A stretch of 64,000 nucleotides of DNA. It comes from Rathayibacter sp. VKM Ac-2754 (GTDB lineage Bacteria > Actinomycetota > Actinomycetes > Actinomycetales > Microbacteriaceae). The notes under the pieces are model-generated. The model was not told the DNA's origin. It did no database searches and worked only from the letters and a program-made list of their open reading frames with translations. The position numbers and the translations under genes are program-made. The stretch is taken from assembly GCF_009807095.1 (NCBI RefSeq), contig NZ_WUCC01000002.1, positions 1-64,000 on the forward strand, in the 5' to 3' direction. Positions 47,309 through 56,682 of this stretch are shown piece after piece. Numbering within the stretch: position 1 is the first letter of the stretch; each line of letters starts with the position of its first letter.

Positions 47309-48296
47309 AACCGTCAGCCCCCAGAGTGTCGATGCGCAGGGCTCCGAGGCATCGAGCGCCGAGCCCGCCGGCCGCCGACCGTCCCCGCCCGAGGTCGACC
47401 GCCGCGCCGCGTCCGAGGCGGCGATCGCGGCCCGTCGCGCGCGCGCCGAGGTCAAGCGGGACGTGGCCTCCGGCGCGCGCCCCGCGACCGCCGTCCTCGC
47501 CGCGGCGCAGGCCGACCCGACCGGGGTCGAGGGGCGGATGCGCGTCACCGACCTGCTGCGCGCCGTCCCCGCACTCGGGGTGGTCAAGACTCCGCGCGTG
47601 ATGGAGCAGCTGCAGATCGCGCCGTCCAAGCGCCTCGGCGGTCTCGGCCGCCGCCAGGTCGAGGGACTGCACGGGTTCCTCGAGCAGCGGGAGTCGCGCC
47701 AGCGCCGCGCCGAGCGCAACCGCCTCGTCGTGCTCGCCGGCCCGACCGCCGTCGGCAAGGGCACGGTCTCGACCTACATCCGCGAGAACTACCCCGACGT
47801 CCTGCTCTCGGTCTCGGCGACGACCCGCTCGCCGCGCCCCGGCGAGATCGACGGAGTGAGCTACTACTTCGTCGACGACGCCGCGTTCGACCGCATGATC
47901 GAGGCGGGGGAGTTCCTCGAGTACGCGACGGTGCACAACGCCTACCGCTACGGCACCCCGCGCGGACCGATCGACGCCGCTCTCGCGCAGGGCCGGCAGG
48001 TGATGCTCGAGATCGACATCCAGGGTGCGCGCCAGGTGCGCGAGCGGATGCCGGACGCCCGCCTGGTGTTCCTCCTCCCGCCCAGCTGGGACGAACTCGT
48101 CCGCCGGCTCGTCGGCCGCGGCACCGAGAGCCCGGAGGAGCAGGAGCGCCGTCTCGCCACCGCACGCGTCGAGCTCGCGGCGCAGGACGAGTTCGATTTC
48201 GCGGTGGTGAACAGCACCGTGCCCGAAGCGGCCCGCGAGGTCGTAGAATTGATGTCGCCTCGTGCCGACGGCGCACCCGCCGACGCGGGTCGCTGA
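47298..48296 (+). CDS. gmk: Fusion of actinobacterial integration host factor (mIHF) with guanylate kinase
   Basis: 332-residue protein in one frame. Residues 35-130 match mIHF ([44 protein letters not shown]), a DNA-binding nucleoid protein; 141-325 is guanylate kinase with P-loop GPTAVGKGT (148-156), [20 protein letters not shown] and EIDIQGA. In mycobacteria the two are separate adjacent genes. No stop, ribosome-binding site or frameshift lies between the parts. The start is read as TTG at 47298, with AGGAG four bases upstream, overlapping pyrF. Processing or internal translation starts could still yield separate chains. Confidence 0.9.
   Translation: MSAETVSPQSVDAQGSEASSAEPAGRRPSPPEVDRRAASEAAIAARRARAEVKRDVASGARPATAVLAAAQADPTGVEGRMRVTDLLRAVPALGVVKTPRVMEQLQIAPSKRLGGLGRRQVEGLHGFLEQRESRQRRAERNRLVVLAGPTAVGKGTVSTYIRENYPDVLLSVSATTRSPRPGEIDGVSYYFVDDAAFDRMIEAGEFLEYATVHNAYRYGTPRGPIDAALAQGRQVMLEIDIQGARQVRERMPDARLVFLLPPSWDELVRRLVGRGTESPEEQERRLATARVELAAQDEFDFAVVNSTVPEAAREVVELMSPRADGAPADAGR
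48245..48250 (+). promoter_or_regulatory. Candidate -10 box for rpoZ within gmk
   Basis: TAGAAT near the gmk 3' end would start transcription about 48257 and give rpoZ a leader of roughly 180 bases. No -35 seen. Confidence 0.3.
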
Positions 48297-48439
48297 GACC
48301 CGGGCCACCGACCACCTCCGGGCCGACGCCCCGGTGCCGCAGGGCTCACGCCCCCGTCACCTCGCGCCGTGCCGCTCCGGAGCCGCAGATCGGCGCTGGT
48401 GCCCCGCACAGCGCTGATCAGCCCAAACAAGGAGACACC

Positions 48440-48694
48440 ATGGCCAACAACCTCGGCATCATCGACCCGCCCATCGACGAGCTGCTCTCGAAGGTCGACT
48501 CGAAGTACGCGCTCGTCATCTTCGCCTCCAAGCGCGCGCGCCAGATCAACGACTACTACGCCGACCTCCACGAGGGCAGCCTGTTCGACAACGTCGGCCC
48601 GCTGGTCGACTCGACCATCGACGACAAGCCGCTCTCGGTCGCTCTGCACGAGATCAACGAGGACAAGCTCGTCGCAGCTCCGCTGGCCGAGTAG
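48440..48694 (+). CDS. rpoZ: RNA polymerase omega subunit
   Basis: 84-residue omega chain that helps fold and hold beta-prime. [31 protein letters not shown] is the conserved N-terminal helix region and [15 protein letters not shown] the C-terminal part. AAGGAG stands 7 bases before the ATG. It sits between gmk and coaBC, the standard order. Confidence 0.96.
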   Translation: MANNLGIIDPPIDELLSKVDSKYALVIFASKRARQINDYYADLHEGSLFDNVGPLVDSTIDDKPLSVALHEINEDKLVAAPLAE

Positions 48695-48703
48695 CACGAC
48701 CGG

Positions 48704-49930
48704 GTGCGCACCTCGCGGAAGGCCGCGGCGCGGCTGAACGTCGTCGTCGGGATCACCGGCGGCATCGCCGCCTACAAGGCCGTCGGAGTCGTGCGCGCCC
48801 TGGTCCTCGAGGGTCACGACGTCCACGTCGTGGCCACCGAGGCCGCCCTGCGCTTCGTGGGCAAGCCGACGCTGGAGGCGATCTCCCGGAACGCCGTCCA
48901 CACCGAGCTCTACGAGGGCGTCGCCGAGGTCCGCCACGTCGCCATCGGGCAGGCGGCCGACCTCATCGTCATCGCACCGGCGACGGCGCACACGCTCGCC
49001 AAGCTCGCGACCGGCCTCGCCGACGACCTGCTCGGCAACACCGTCCTCGCCTCCACGGCCCCGGTCGTCGTCGCTCCGGCGATGCACACCGAGATGTGGG
49101 CCAACGCCGCGACCGTCGCCAACATGGAGACCCTCCGCTCGCGCGGCGTGCACGTCGTCGGCCCCGCGGTGGGCCAGCTGACGGGCACCGACTCCGGAGC
49201 CGGCCGCATGGAGGAGCCCGCGACGATCGTCGCCGAGGCCCTCGCGGTGCACGCCCGCTCCACCGGAGCGCGCCGCGACCTCGAGGGACTCCGCGTCCTC
49301 GTCACCGCCGGTGGCACCCGCGAGCCCCTCGACCCGGTCCGCTTCGTGGGAAACCGCTCCAGCGGGCGCCAGGGCGTGGCCCTCGCCGTCGCGGCGGCCG
49401 CCCGCGGCGCGCAGGTGAGCGTCATCGCCGCGAACCTCGACATCGAGGCGCCGCGCGGGATCGACGTCAGCGGCGTCGGCACGGCGCTCGAGCTGCGCGA
49501 CGCGGTGCTCGCGGCCGTGAAGGACGCCGACATCGTCATCATGGCCGCCGCGGTCGCCGACTACCGGCCCGCGAGCGTGGCCGAGGCGAAGATCAAGAAG
49601 GAGCAGCAGGGCGACCGCCTGGTCCTCGAGCTGGTCAAGAACCCCGACATCCTGGCCGAGATCTCGGCCGCGAAGACCGCAGGCCAGCTGATCGTCGGAT
49701 TCGCCGCCGAGACCGAGCCCGGACGCGAGGCGATGCTGGAGCTCGGGCGCGCCAAGATCGCGCGCAAGGGCTGCGATCTGCTCGTCCTCAACAGGGTCGG
49801 CTGGAGCGAGGGCTTCCAGAGCGACAGCAATACCGTCGTGGTCCTCGATCGGGCCGGAGATATAGTGATCGAGGCTTCCGGCACCAAGTCGTCGGTCGCC
49901 GATCGCGTCCTCGACGTGGTCGCGCGCTGA
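48704..49930 (+). CDS. coaBC: Bifunctional phosphopantothenoylcysteine decarboxylase / phosphopantothenate-cysteine ligase
   Basis: 408-residue coenzyme A enzyme. The FMN-dependent CoaC half (about 10-185) has GITGGIAAYKA, the active His in EVRHVAIG, and PAMHTEMW; the CoaB half has VTAGGTREPLDPVRFVGNRSSG, AAAVADYRP and the catalytic-lysine motif KIKKEQQG. GTG start 9 bases after rpoZ. Confidence 0.96.
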   Translation: MRTSRKAAARLNVVVGITGGIAAYKAVGVVRALVLEGHDVHVVATEAALRFVGKPTLEAISRNAVHTELYEGVAEVRHVAIGQAADLIVIAPATAHTLAKLATGLADDLLGNTVLASTAPVVVAPAMHTEMWANAATVANMETLRSRGVHVVGPAVGQLTGTDSGAGRMEEPATIVAEALAVHARSTGARRDLEGLRVLVTAGGTREPLDPVRFVGNRSSGRQGVALAVAAAARGAQVSVIAANLDIEAPRGIDVSGVGTALELRDAVLAAVKDADIVIMAAAVADYRPASVAEAKIKKEQQGDRLVLELVKNPDILAEISAAKTAGQLIVGFAAETEPGREAMLELGRAKIARKGCDLLVLNRVGWSEGFQSDSNTVVVLDRAGDIVIEASGTKSSVADRVLDVVAR

Positions 49931-50051
49931 CCGACGCCCCGCCCGTTCGACGGGTCCTGGAGCCGCGCCTCCTCGGCGCGGCCACGCCGCCCGCGGGCGC
50001 GAGAACGCTCCGCCGTGGCGCGGAAGCGCCTCGATACAGGGGCGAGAAGAT

Positions 50052-50090
50052 CCGGCACGAGAACCTCCGGCACGACACGACCCGGCACGA
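50052..50090 (+). repeat. Three 15-bp tandem repeats in the metK leader
   Basis: CCGGCACGA begins at 50052, 50067 and 50082, exactly 15 bases apart, with variable 6-base spacers. The array ends 17 bases before the metK ATG. It could be a protein-binding array, an RNA element or slippage product. Confidence 0.6.
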
Positions 50091-50107
50091 AGAGAGACGC
50101 TGACCCC

Positions 50108-51313
50108 ATGACCTCCGGACCCCTCCGCCTGTTCACCTCCGAGTCCGTGACCGAGGGCCACCCCGACAAGATCTGCGACCAGATCTCGGACCGCATCCTC
50201 GACGCCCTGCTCCGCGAGGACCCGCACAGCCGGGTCGCCGTCGAGACGCTCGTGACGACCGGTCTCGTGCACGTCGCGGGCGAGGTATCGACCTCGGGCT
50301 ACGTCGAGATCCCCAAGATCGTCCGCGACACGATCGTCGAGATCGGCTACGACTCCTCCGAGAAGGGCTTCGACGGCCGCTCCTGCGGCGTCTCGATCTC
50401 GATCGGCCAGCAGTCGCCCGAGATCGCCGCCGGAGTCGACACCGCCCTCGAGGTGCGCACCGACTCCGCCGACGACGACGTGTTCGACCGCCAGGGCGCC
50501 GGCGACCAGGGCCTGATGTTCGGCTTCGCGACCGACGAGACCCCCGAGTACATGCCGCTGCCGAGCTGGCTCTCGCACCGCCTGGCCGAGCGCCTCGCCG
50601 CCGTCCGCAAGTCGGGCGAGCTCGACTACCTCCGGCCCGACGGCAAGACCCAGGTGACCATCGGCTACGAGGGCACGACGCCCCGGTCGATCGACACGGT
50701 CGTGCTCTCGACCCAGCACTCCGAGCACGTGAGCACCGAGCAGATCCACGCCGACATCGAGTCGCACGTCATCCGCCCCGTGCTCGAGACGGTCGATCTC
50801 GACTCCTCGGCGGTCCGCCTGCTCATCAACCCGACCGGCCGCTTCGAGATCGGCGGCCCGCAGGGCGACGCCGGGCTCACCGGCCGCAAGATCATCGTCG
50901 ACACCTACGGCGGCGCCTCGCGTCACGGCGGTGGCGCCTTCTCGGGCAAGGACCCGTCGAAGGTCGACCGCTCGGCCGCCTACGCGATGCGCTGGGTCGC
51001 GAAGAACGCCGTCGCCGCGGGTCTCGCCTCCCGGATGGAGGTGCAGGTCGCGTACGCCATCGGCAAGGCGGCACCCGTCGGCCTCTACGTCGAGACGTTC
51101 GGCACGGGGAGGGTGTCGGACGAGCTGATCACCGAGGCGATCCGCTCGGTCTTCGACCTGCGCCCCGCGGCGATCATCCACGCCCTCGACCTCCTCCGCC
51201 CGATCTACTCCCAGACCTCGGTCTACGGCCACTTCGGCCGCGAGCTGCCCGACTTCACCTGGGAGCGCCTCGACCGCGTCGACGACCTCCGCTCCGCGGC
51301 GGGTCTGTCGTAG
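50108..51313 (+). CDS. metK: S-adenosylmethionine synthetase
   Basis: 401-residue enzyme making SAM from methionine and [56 protein letters not shown] and QVAYAIGKA are family blocks. The ATG at 50108 immediately precedes the conserved N-terminus; a 31-codon in-frame extension runs through the tandem repeats and is rejected. No recognised SAM riboswitch upstream. Confidence 0.96.
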   Translation: MTSGPLRLFTSESVTEGHPDKICDQISDRILDALLREDPHSRVAVETLVTTGLVHVAGEVSTSGYVEIPKIVRDTIVEIGYDSSEKGFDGRSCGVSISIGQQSPEIAAGVDTALEVRTDSADDDVFDRQGAGDQGLMFGFATDETPEYMPLPSWLSHRLAERLAAVRKSGELDYLRPDGKTQVTIGYEGTTPRSIDTVVLSTQHSEHVSTEQIHADIESHVIRPVLETVDLDSSAVRLLINPTGRFEIGGPQGDAGLTGRKIIVDTYGGASRHGGGAFSGKDPSKVDRSAAYAMRWVAKNAVAAGLASRMEVQVAYAIGKAAPVGLYVETFGTGRVSDELITEAIRSVFDLRPAAIIHALDLLRPIYSQTSVYGHFGRELPDFTWERLDRVDDLRSAAGLS

Positions 51314-51321
51314 CGAGCCCC

Positions 51322-53301
51322 GTGATGGCGGACGCCGCTGCTCCGGCGGGATTCGTCGCGCGGGTGCTGCTCGACTCCCCGCTGCCGCAGCTCGATCGGC
51401 TGCTCGACTACGCGATCCCCGAGGCGCTGCGGGCCGAGGTGCGGCCGGGCGTGCGCGTGCGCGTCCCCCTGCGGACCGGCGGCCGCATCGCCGACGCCTT
51501 CGTCGTCGAGGTGGGCGAGGGCTCCGAGCACGTGGGAGCGCTGAGCGAGCTCGAGGAGCTCGTGTCGCCGCTGCCGGTGCTCACGCCCGAGGTCTGGGCC
51601 CTGGCCCGACGGGTGGCCGACCGCGCGTCCGGCGGGGCGAGCGACGTGCTGCGGCTCGCTGTGCCCCGGAGGCACGTGCGGGTCGAGCGCGCCTTCCTCG
51701 CGGCCGAGGCCGTCGACGGCGCGGCGCCCGTCGAGGCGGGCGGCGTCTCCGGGTACCCGGCCGACGCGTTCGCCCCGCTCGCGGACGGCGGAAGGCTGGC
51801 GGTCGCCTCCGTTCCGACCCCGGTGCGCCTCGACTCCGGAGCCTGGGTCGGCGGCTGGGCGCTCACCCTCGCCGAGCTGGCCCGCGACACGCTCGCGACG
51901 GGGCGCGACGCGATCCTCGCCGTCCCCGACTACCGCGATCAGGAGCAGCTCGAACTCGCCCTCGCCGAGACCGTTCCGAGCGACGCGATGGTGCGCCTCG
52001 ACGCCCGGCAGAAGGGCGCCGGGCGCTACGCCGCGTTCCTCAGCTGCCTCCGGCCCGGACCGCGGGTCGTCGTCGGCAACCGCTCCGTCCTGTACGCGCC
52101 CTCGTCCGCACTCGGCCTGATAGCGCTGTGGGACGACGGCGATCCGCTCTTCGCCGAGCCGCTCGCTCCGTACGCGCACGCCCGCGACGTGGCCCTGGTG
52201 CGCCAGGAGCAGAGCGGAGCAGGCCTGGTGCTGCTCGGCAACACCCGGACGGTCGACGTCGAGCGACTCGTCGAGATCGGCTTCGCCGCCGAGGTCGGGC
52301 CGCGCCCGTCGAGGCGACCGCACGTGGTGCCGACCGCCCAGCAGTCCGCGGCCGACGAGCACGACGCGGCGGCGCGCATCCCCTCCTCGGCCTGGCGCCA
52401 GGCGCGGGCGGGCCTCGACTCCGGTCCGGTGCTCGTCCAGGTCGCTCGGCCCGGCTACGCGCCGGTCGTCGCGTGCGCCCGCTGCCGCACGGTGGCGCGC
52501 TGCAACCGCTGCCAGGGTCCGCTCGGCGTCCACGCTGCCGGCGCCCGGCCGAGCTGCGGCTGGTGCGGGCTGATCGCAGCGGAGTGGACGTGCTCGGTCT
52601 GCGAGGCCACGACGCTCCGGCTGGTCACCCTCGGTGCCGGGCGCACCGCCGAGGAGCTCGGGCGCGCGTTCCCCGGGGCGAAGGTCGTCGTCGCCGACGG
52701 ACAGCGGCCCGTTCTGACCCTCCCCGACGAGCCCGCGCTCGTCGTCGCCACCCGCGGAGCGGAGCCCCGAGCCGACGGCGGCTACCACGCCGTGCTCCTG
52801 CTCGACGGCGAGCGGATGCTCGCCCGCGAGAGCCTGCGGGTCGCCGACGACGCCCTGCGCACCTGGTCGAACGCCGCCGCGCTCGCCCGCCCCGGCGCCC
52901 CGGTGCTCCTGGTCGGCGTCGGCGGCCGTCTCGCCACCGCGCTCGCGACCTGGCGGCAGGCCGAGTACCTCCGCGGCGAGCTGGTCGAGCGCCGGGCGCT
53001 CCGCTTCCCGCCCGCGGTGCGGCTCGCGACCGTCAGCGGCGATGCGCACGCCGTCGCGGAGGCGCTCGAGACGCTCGACGAGGCGGATCGTCACGAGGTG
53101 CTCGGGCCGGTCGGCCTCGAGGACGGCTCCGTCCGGGCCATCGTGCGCTTCGACTACGCTCGCGGAGCAGAGGTGGCCGCCCGCCTGCGGGCCGCGGTCA
53201 TCCGCAACGCCACCCGTCGCCGCCGCCCGCCGACCACGCCGGGCCGCTTCCGCCCGGCCCCCAAGCTCCGCGTGCGCCTCGACGATCCCGACATCCTCTG
53301 A
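51322..53301 (+). CDS. priA: PriA-like primosomal protein lacking helicase motifs
   Basis: 659-residue PriA homologue. The N-terminal DNA-binding domain (ARVLLDSPLPQLDRLLDYAIPE, VRVRVPLRTGGR) and eight cysteines of the zinc-binding insert (CARC, CNRC, CGWC, CSVC near 395-430) are intact. The Walker A GxTGSGKT is replaced by LARDTLATGRDAI and the DEEH box by LWDDGDP, so helicase activity is not expected. This loss is typical of actinobacterial PriA, which probably still acts in fork restart. Start GTG 51322 or ATG 51325. Confidence 0.9.
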   Translation: MMADAAAPAGFVARVLLDSPLPQLDRLLDYAIPEALRAEVRPGVRVRVPLRTGGRIADAFVVEVGEGSEHVGALSELEELVSPLPVLTPEVWALARRVADRASGGASDVLRLAVPRRHVRVERAFLAAEAVDGAAPVEAGGVSGYPADAFAPLADGGRLAVASVPTPVRLDSGAWVGGWALTLAELARDTLATGRDAILAVPDYRDQEQLELALAETVPSDAMVRLDARQKGAGRYAAFLSCLRPGPRVVVGNRSVLYAPSSALGLIALWDDGDPLFAEPLAPYAHARDVALVRQEQSGAGLVLLGNTRTVDVERLVEIGFAAEVGPRPSRRPHVVPTAQQSAADEHDAAARIPSSAWRQARAGLDSGPVLVQVARPGYAPVVACARCRTVARCNRCQGPLGVHAAGARPSCGWCGLIAAEWTCSVCEATTLRLVTLGAGRTAEELGRAFPGAKVVVADGQRPVLTLPDEPALVVATRGAEPRADGGYHAVLLLDGERMLARESLRVADDALRTWSNAAALARPGAPVLLVGVGGRLATALATWRQAEYLRGELVERRALRFPPAVRLATVSGDAHAVAEALETLDEADRHEVLGPVGLEDGSVRAIVRFDYARGAEVAARLRAAVIRNATRRRRPPTTPGRFRPAPKLRVRLDDPDIL

Positions 53302-53316
53302 CCCCAGGAGCCCCTC

Positions 53317-54228
53317 GTGCGCCTCGTCTTCGCCGGCACGCCGGCCGCCGCCGTCCCGACCCTGCGCGCCCTCGACGCCTCCGAGCACGAGATCGTCGCG
53401 GTCGTGACGCGCGAGGACGCCCCGGTGGGCCGGAAGCGCGTGCTCACTCCGTCGCCGGTCGCCGCCGTCGCCGAGGAGCTCGGGCTGCCGTTGCTGCGGG
53501 CGAACCGGCTCGACGAGGCCGTCACCGACCGGATCGCGGCGCTCGAGCCCGACCTCGGCGTGATCGTCGCGTACGGCGGTCTCGTGCGGGCGCGCCTCCT
53601 GGCCGTGCCGCGACTCGGCTGGATCAACCTGCACTTCTCGCTGCTCCCGCGCTGGCGGGGTGCCGCGCCGGTGCAGCGCGCGCTGATGGCGGGGGAGTCG
53701 CCGATCGGCGCGAGCGTGTTCCAGCTGGTCGCCGAGCTCGACGCCGGCGACGTCTACGCCGAGATCTCGGAGGAGGTCGACGGCCGCTCGGCGGGCGAGC
53801 TGCTCGACGTGCTGGCCGACTCCGGCGCGGCTCTCACCGTCTCCGTCGTCGACGACCTCGCCGCGGGCCGCGCCGTCGCCGTGCCGCAGACCGGCGAGGT
53901 CACCCTCGCCCCCAAGCTCGACGTGACGGACGGGCGCTTGGACTGGAGCCGGTCGTCGTCGCAGGTCCTCGCCCTCGTCCGCGGAGTGACGCCCGAGCCC
54001 GGTGCCTCCACCTCGCTGGGCGACCTGCGGGTCAAGGTGCTCGCCCTGCGGGCGGTCGCCGAGGCGCCGCAGCTCGCCCAGGGGGAGGTGCGCCTCGACG
54101 CCGGCCGCGCGCTGGTCGGCACCGCCGACGGGGCCGTCGAGCTCGTGAGCGTCCAGCCGGCGGGCAAGAACCCGATGCCCGGCGCCGCGTGGGCGCGCGG
54201 CCTGCGCGAGAGCGCGGTGCTCGCGTGA
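53317..54228 (+). CDS. fmt: Methionyl-tRNA formyltransferase
   Basis: 303-residue enzyme formylating initiator Met-tRNA. The catalytic Asn/His/Asp site is in NLHFSLLPRWRGAAPVQRAL, with the LVFAGTPAAAVPTL N-terminus and a C-terminal OB-like domain. GTG start behind AGGAG; overlaps rsmB by 4 bases. No def (deformylase) gene lies beside it. Confidence 0.96.
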   Translation: MRLVFAGTPAAAVPTLRALDASEHEIVAVVTREDAPVGRKRVLTPSPVAAVAEELGLPLLRANRLDEAVTDRIAALEPDLGVIVAYGGLVRARLLAVPRLGWINLHFSLLPRWRGAAPVQRALMAGESPIGASVFQLVAELDAGDVYAEISEEVDGRSAGELLDVLADSGAALTVSVVDDLAAGRAVAVPQTGEVTLAPKLDVTDGRLDWSRSSSQVLALVRGVTPEPGASTSLGDLRVKVLALRAVAEAPQLAQGEVRLDAGRALVGTADGAVELVSVQPAGKNPMPGAAWARGLRESAVLA

Positions 54229-55598
54229 GCGCCGTGGCACCCGCGCGCCAGGTCGCCTACGACGTCCTCCTCGCGGTGAGCGGCTCCGACGCCTACGCGA
54301 ATCTCGTGCTGCCGGCGAGGATCCGCGCCGCGGGCCTCTCTCCCGCCGACGCCGGACTCGCGACCGAGCTCTGCTACGGCACACTGCGCCTCTCCGGCTA
54401 CTACGACCGGGTCATCGCCCTGGCCGCGGGCCGCGCCGTCGACGCGATCGACGCGCCCGTGCTCGACGCCCTGCGGCTGGGCGTTCACCAGCTCCTGGGC
54501 ACCCGCGTCGCCGCGCACGCCGCCGTCAACGAGAGCGTGGCGCTGGTCGCCGCGGGATCCTCGCGCGGCGCCGTCGCCTTCGCGAACGCGGTCCTGCGCG
54601 CGGTCTCGCGCTCGAGCGCCGAGGAGTGGGGCACCCGCGTCTCGACCGCCGCCACCTCCGGCGACGACCGCCTCGCCGCCCTGAGCTCGCACCCGGCCTG
54701 GATCGTGAAGGCCCTGCGCCGAGCCCTCGCCGCGGAGGGCGCGGCCGACGAGCTCGACGCGCTGCTCGCCTCCGACAACGCCGCCCCCCGGGTGAACCTG
54801 GTGGCGCTTCCCGGTCTCGCCGAGGCGGCCGAGCTGCCCGACGCCGAGGCCGACCGCTACTCGCCGGTGGGCCTGGTGAGCACCGGCGGCGATCCGGAGG
54901 CGTTCCCCGCCGTCCACGACGGCCGGGTCCGCGTGCAGGACGAGGGCTCGCAGCTGGCGGCCCTCGCCCTCTCCCGCGCGCGCCCGATCACCCCCGGCGA
55001 GCGCTGGCTCGACCTCTGCGCCGGCCCGGGCGGCAAGGCCGCGCTGCTCGCCGCGGAGGCGCGCGGCGGGGGAGCGACGCTCCTCGCCAACGAGGTGGTG
55101 CCGGCGCGAGCGGGTCTGGTGCGCCAGGCGCTGGCGGCCGTCGATCCGTCGGTCGAGGTGCGCGTCGGCGACGGCCGCGAGATCGGCCGCGAGCACTCGG
55201 GGGAGTTCGACCGCATCCTCCTCGACGCCCCGTGCACGGGTCTCGGCGCGCTGCGACGCCGTCCGGAGGCGCGCTGGCGCAAGTCGGCCGAGGATGTCGC
55301 GCAGCTGGCCGAGCTGCAGGGCGAGCTGCTCGACGCCGCACTCGAGGCGCTCGCACCGGGCGGACTGCTCGCCTACGTCACCTGCTCGCCGCACCTCGGC
55401 GAGACCCGTCGCGTCCTCGCGCTGGCCGAGGAGCGGCACCCGGGCGCGCTGGAGCTCGTCGACACCCCCGGGATCCTCCGGAGCGTCACCCGCGAGCCCC
55501 TCCCGCTCGGCGGGTCCGGCTCGCACGTCCAGCTCTGGCCGCACCGCCACGGCACCGACGCCATGTTCATCCAGATCCTGCGTCGCACCGACTCCTGA
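54225..55598 (+). CDS. rsmB: 16S rRNA (cytosine 967-C5)-methyltransferase
   Basis: 457-residue protein with an N-terminal NusB-like RNA-binding domain (VAYDVLLAVSGSDAYANLVLP) and a C-terminal SAM methyltransferase: DLCAGPGGKAALLA binds SAM, DAPCTGLGALRRRPEARWR holds motif IV with one Cys, and VTCSPHLGET the second, nucleophilic Cys. The GTG at 54225 overlaps the fmt stop. Substrate C967 is assigned by family. Confidence 0.93.
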   Translation: MSAVAPARQVAYDVLLAVSGSDAYANLVLPARIRAAGLSPADAGLATELCYGTLRLSGYYDRVIALAAGRAVDAIDAPVLDALRLGVHQLLGTRVAAHAAVNESVALVAAGSSRGAVAFANAVLRAVSRSSAEEWGTRVSTAATSGDDRLAALSSHPAWIVKALRRALAAEGAADELDALLASDNAAPRVNLVALPGLAEAAELPDAEADRYSPVGLVSTGGDPEAFPAVHDGRVRVQDEGSQLAALALSRARPITPGERWLDLCAGPGGKAALLAAEARGGGATLLANEVVPARAGLVRQALAAVDPSVEVRVGDGREIGREHSGEFDRILLDAPCTGLGALRRRPEARWRKSAEDVAQLAELQGELLDAALEALAPGGLLAYVTCSPHLGETRRVLALAEERHPGALELVDTPGILRSVTREPLPLGGSGSHVQLWPHRHGTDAMFIQILRRTDS

Positions 55599-55646
55599 CC
55601 CGCCCCGCGAGGGTCCCCGAGGATGAGGGAGCCGGGTCGCCCCGCC

Positions 55647-55652
55647 TAGGCT
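55647..55652 (+). promoter_or_regulatory. -10 box placing rpe transcription at its ATG
   Basis: TAGGCT ends seven bases before the rpe ATG at 55660. GGGAG lies too close to the ATG (3 bases) to work well as a ribosome-binding site, so a leaderless message is likely. Confidence 0.4.
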
Positions 55653-55659
55653 GGGAGTC

Positions 55660-56328
55660 ATGCCCGCACGGATCAACCCCAGCATCCTGTCCGCCGACTT
55701 CGTCAACTTCGAGGCCGAGCTGCAGCGGATCTCGACGGCCGATCTGGTGCATGTCGACGTGATGGACAACCACTTCGTCCCGAACCTCACCTTCGGGCTG
55801 CCCATGGTGCAGCGCCTCCAGGAGGTGTCGCCGCGCCCGCTCGACGTGCACCTCATGATCGACGACCCCGACCGCTGGGCACCGGGCTACGCCGAGACGG
55901 GCGCCTACTCGGTCACCTTCCACGCCGAGGCCGCCCGCGACGCCGTCGCCCTGGCGCGCCGCCTCCGCGAGATCGGGTCGCGCGCGGGCATCGCACTGAA
56001 GCCCGGCACCCCGGTCGACGACTACCTCGACCTGCTGCCCGAGTTCGACCAGGTGCTCGTGATGACGGTCGAGCCCGGCTTCGGCGGCCAGTCGTTCATG
56101 GCCGAGACGATGCCGAAGCTGCACGCGCTCCGCGCCGCGGTCGAGCGGACCGGGCTCGACGTCTGGCTCCAGGTCGACGGAGGGATCGCCCCCGGCACGA
56201 TCGAGATCGCCGCCGAGGCGGGCGCCGACACCTTCGTCGCCGGCTCCGCCGTCTTCGGCGCCGATGACCCGGAGGCCGCCATCGCCGCCCTGCGCGACAC
56301 CGCGACCGCGCACCTGCACCGGCACTGA
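55660..56328 (+). CDS. rpe: Ribulose-phosphate 3-epimerase
   Basis: 222-residue TIM-barrel enzyme interconverting ribulose 5-phosphate and xylulose 5-phosphate. INPSILSADFVNF, VDVMDNHFVPNLTFG, VHLMIDDP, VMTVEPGFGGQ and VDGGI are all present, with catalytic Asp residues in DVMD and QVDGG. Stands alone between rsmB and his genes. Confidence 0.96.
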   Translation: MPARINPSILSADFVNFEAELQRISTADLVHVDVMDNHFVPNLTFGLPMVQRLQEVSPRPLDVHLMIDDPDRWAPGYAETGAYSVTFHAEAARDAVALARRLREIGSRAGIALKPGTPVDDYLDLLPEFDQVLVMTVEPGFGGQSFMAETMPKLHALRAAVERTGLDVWLQVDGGIAPGTIEIAAEAGADTFVAGSAVFGADDPEAAIAALRDTATAHLHRH

Positions 56329-56338
56329 CCGGCCGGAC

Positions 56339-56372
56339 GCTCCTGCAGACCGCACGTGCTCCTGCAGACCGC
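56339..56372 (+). repeat. Two 19-bp tandem repeats upstream of hisE
   Basis: GCTCCTGCAGACCGC occurs at 56339-56353 and 56358-56372, a 19-bp period. The pair lies about 47-80 bp upstream of the likely hisE transcript start, a fitting place for an activator or repressor site. Confidence 0.6.
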
Positions 56373-56406
56373 GCGCACCCCGCGCCGCCCCGCCACCCGC
56401 GGCGTA

Positions 56407-56412
56407 TAGACT
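56407..56412 (+). promoter_or_regulatory. -10 box placing his transcription at the hisE GTG
   Basis: TAGACT ends six bases before the hisE GTG at 56419; the intervening TCCCGG is not a ribosome-binding site. This fits a leaderless his mRNA. Confidence 0.5.
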
Positions 56413-56418
56413 TCCCGG

Positions 56419-56682
56419 GTGAAAACTTTCGACGACCTCTTCGCCGAGCTGGGCGAGAAGGCCGCCGCCCGTCCCGCGGGCTCGGGCACCGTCCGCGAGC
56501 TCGACGCCGGGGTGCACTTCATCGGCAAGAAGATCGTCGAGGAGGCAGCCGAGGTCTGGATGGCCGCCGAGTACGAGGGTGACGAGCGCACGGCCGAGGA
56601 GATCTCGCAGCTGCTCTACCACTTGCAGGTGCTGATGCTGGCGAAGGGCCTGTCGACCGCCGACGTCTACCGGCATCTGTGA
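56419..56682 (+). CDS. hisE: Phosphoribosyl-ATP pyrophosphatase
   Basis: 87-residue all-alpha hydrolase of the second step of histidine synthesis. [37 protein letters not shown] carries the acidic Mg-binding residues. Separate from hisI, as in other actinobacteria. The GTG start has no Shine-Dalgarno sequence. Confidence 0.95.
   Translation: MKTFDDLFAELGEKAAARPAGSGTVRELDAGVHFIGKKIVEEAAEVWMAAEYEGDERTAEEISQLLYHLQVLMLAKGLSTADVYRHL

Noticed and set aside
50015-50107. 31-residue N-terminal extension of MetK
   Set aside because: It is translated from the 15-bp repeats; the conserved MetK N-terminus begins at the ATG at 50108.
49931-50107. SAM riboswitch ahead of metK
   Set aside because: No recognisable SAM-I, SAM-II or SAM-IV core; only short repeats are present.
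51223-54384. Open frame of over 1000 codons antisense to priA-fmt-rsmB
   Set aside because: High-GC mirror of real genes; Arg/Gly/Glu-rich product without family motifs. The same applies to the long antisense frames at 19456-22731, 43062-45524 and 47948-51232.
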